Shown here: positions 63,508 to 64,000 of the stretch, one piece after another
How positions within the stretch are numbered: the first letter of the stretch is position 1
How the letters are laid out: every line of letters starts with the position of its first letter
Assembly (NCBI RefSeq): GCF_001709345.1
Contig: NZ_MDTQ01000001.1
Span: 620,001 to 684,000 of the forward strand
Length of the DNA stretch: 64,000 bases
Source: Terasakiispira papahanaumokuakeensis
GTDB lineage: Bacteria > Pseudomonadota > Gammaproteobacteria > Pseudomonadales > Halomonadaceae
Reading direction: 5' to 3'
Notes under the pieces: generated by a model
What the model was told of the DNA's origin: nothing
What the model saw: the letters and a program-made list of their open reading frames with translations, nothing else
The model's database searches: none
Translations under genes and position numbers: made by a program

Positions 63508-64000
63508 TTAAATCACCTGGGCCCGCAGTAAGTCGTGCATATTCAATGCGCCTACTGGGCGTTGCTGATGATCGATGACGGGCAGTGCATTGACCTTGTG
63601 AGTTTCCATTAAATGAACCACTTCTGCCGCTAACATGTCAGGGCGTGCGGTTAGCCCTTCTGGCGTCATGACTTGGCTCACTTTTAATTGATGAAAGTCC
63701 ACATCTTGATCCAGCGTACGCCTCAGGTCACCGTCGGTATAGACCCCCAAAAGTCGATGTTCAGCATCAACAACACATGTAAAGCCCAATCCTTTGTGTG
63801 TCATTTCCAAGAGTGCATCGCGAAGAGACGCTTCGCCTTTGACCACCGGAATCTGTTCGTTGGTGTGCATAATATCGGCGACTTTGAGCAATAAGCGCCG
63901 ACCTAAACTGCCGCCTGGGTGTGAAAAAGCAAAGTCTTCTGTGCTGAATCCACGAGCCTCTAATAAGGCAATAGCGAGGGCATCGCCCATTGCCAGCGTT
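63508..64000 (-). CDS. kdsD: Arabinose-5-phosphate isomerase KdsD, C-terminal part
   Basis: The reading frame enters from the right edge (first visible codons give TLAMGDALAIALLEARGF) and ends at 63508. About 164 of some 325 residues are present. The last part of the SIS domain (FSHPGGSLGRRLL) and both CBS domains (to NMHDLLRAQVI) are seen. KdsD interconverts ribulose 5-phosphate and arabinose 5-phosphate for Kdo synthesis. The gene is cut by the window edge, not truncated. A 219-base gene-free gap separates it from kdsC. Confidence 0.95.
   Translation of the reverse strand, partial: TLAMGDALAIALLEARGFSTEDFAFSHPGGSLGRRLLLKVADIMHTNEQIPVVKGEASLRDALLEMTHKGLGFTCVVDAEHRLLGVYTDGDLRRTLDQDVDFHQLKVSQVMTPEGLTARPDMLAAEVVHLMETHKVNALPVIDHQQRPVGALNMHDLLRAQVI

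Overview
The window is a stretch of gammaproteobacterial chromosome, most like Halomonadaceae or a related oceanospirillalean group. I infer this from protein similarity and gene order: the choline-to-betaine genes (choX, betIBA), the block hemA/TPR-lolB-ispE-tRNA-prs-rplY-pth-ychF, the run gatCAB | mreBCD-maf-rng-yhdP-tldD-darP-pmbA, and the run kdsD-kdsC-lptCAB-rpoN-hpf-ptsN-rapZ-npr. I see no insertion sequence, prophage, CRISPR array or rRNA operon.

Layout. 0-6 kb: the start of a tail-specific protease gene (cut by the edge), aminopeptidase apeB, a soluble two-PAS chemoreceptor of BdlA type, catalase, and a tRNA-Met/tRNA-Asn/tRNA-Asn cluster. 6-11.5 kb: an osmoprotectant module in which choX is divergent from betI-betB-betA across an inverted repeat holding both -35 boxes; a second tRNA-Met follows. 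11.5-26 kb: housekeeping genes (mepM, ychF, pth, rplY, prs, tRNA-Gln, ispE, lolB, a TPR lipoprotein; then hemA, prfA, prmC, an Lrp-type regulator and moeB). 26-38 kb is more accessory: a flavin monooxygenase with an NTF2-like front domain, divergent from an AcoR-type sigma-54 activator and carrying its own -24/-12 promoter and upstream palindrome; a lipoprotein; a GGDEF-EAL protein; an O-methyltransferase; a GntP permease; and a YojI/SyrD-type peptide ABC exporter behind a Fur-box-like site. 38-54.7 kb: gatCAB, the cell-shape genes mreBCD with maf, rng and yhdP, and the TldD/TldE protease pair flanking darP. 54.9-64 kb: a DUF3465 protein, mgtE, then the nitrogen-PTS/sigma-54 cluster and the LPS transport/Kdo genes, ending inside kdsD.

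Points most worth a second look: (1) mreC has no ATG/GTG/TTG at its conserved N-terminus and appears to start at ATT behind a good ribosome-binding site; (2) a hexanucleotide repeat tract lies just upstream of it; (3) rpoN has a consensus-quality sigma-54 promoter of its own and a leader that can fold as a three-way junction; (4) the betI-choX divergent operator; (5) short degenerate tandem repeats (6-19 bp units) recur just after gene ends throughout the window. No search or folding program was run. Start-site choices rest on visible ribosome-binding sites and on remembered family N-termini.
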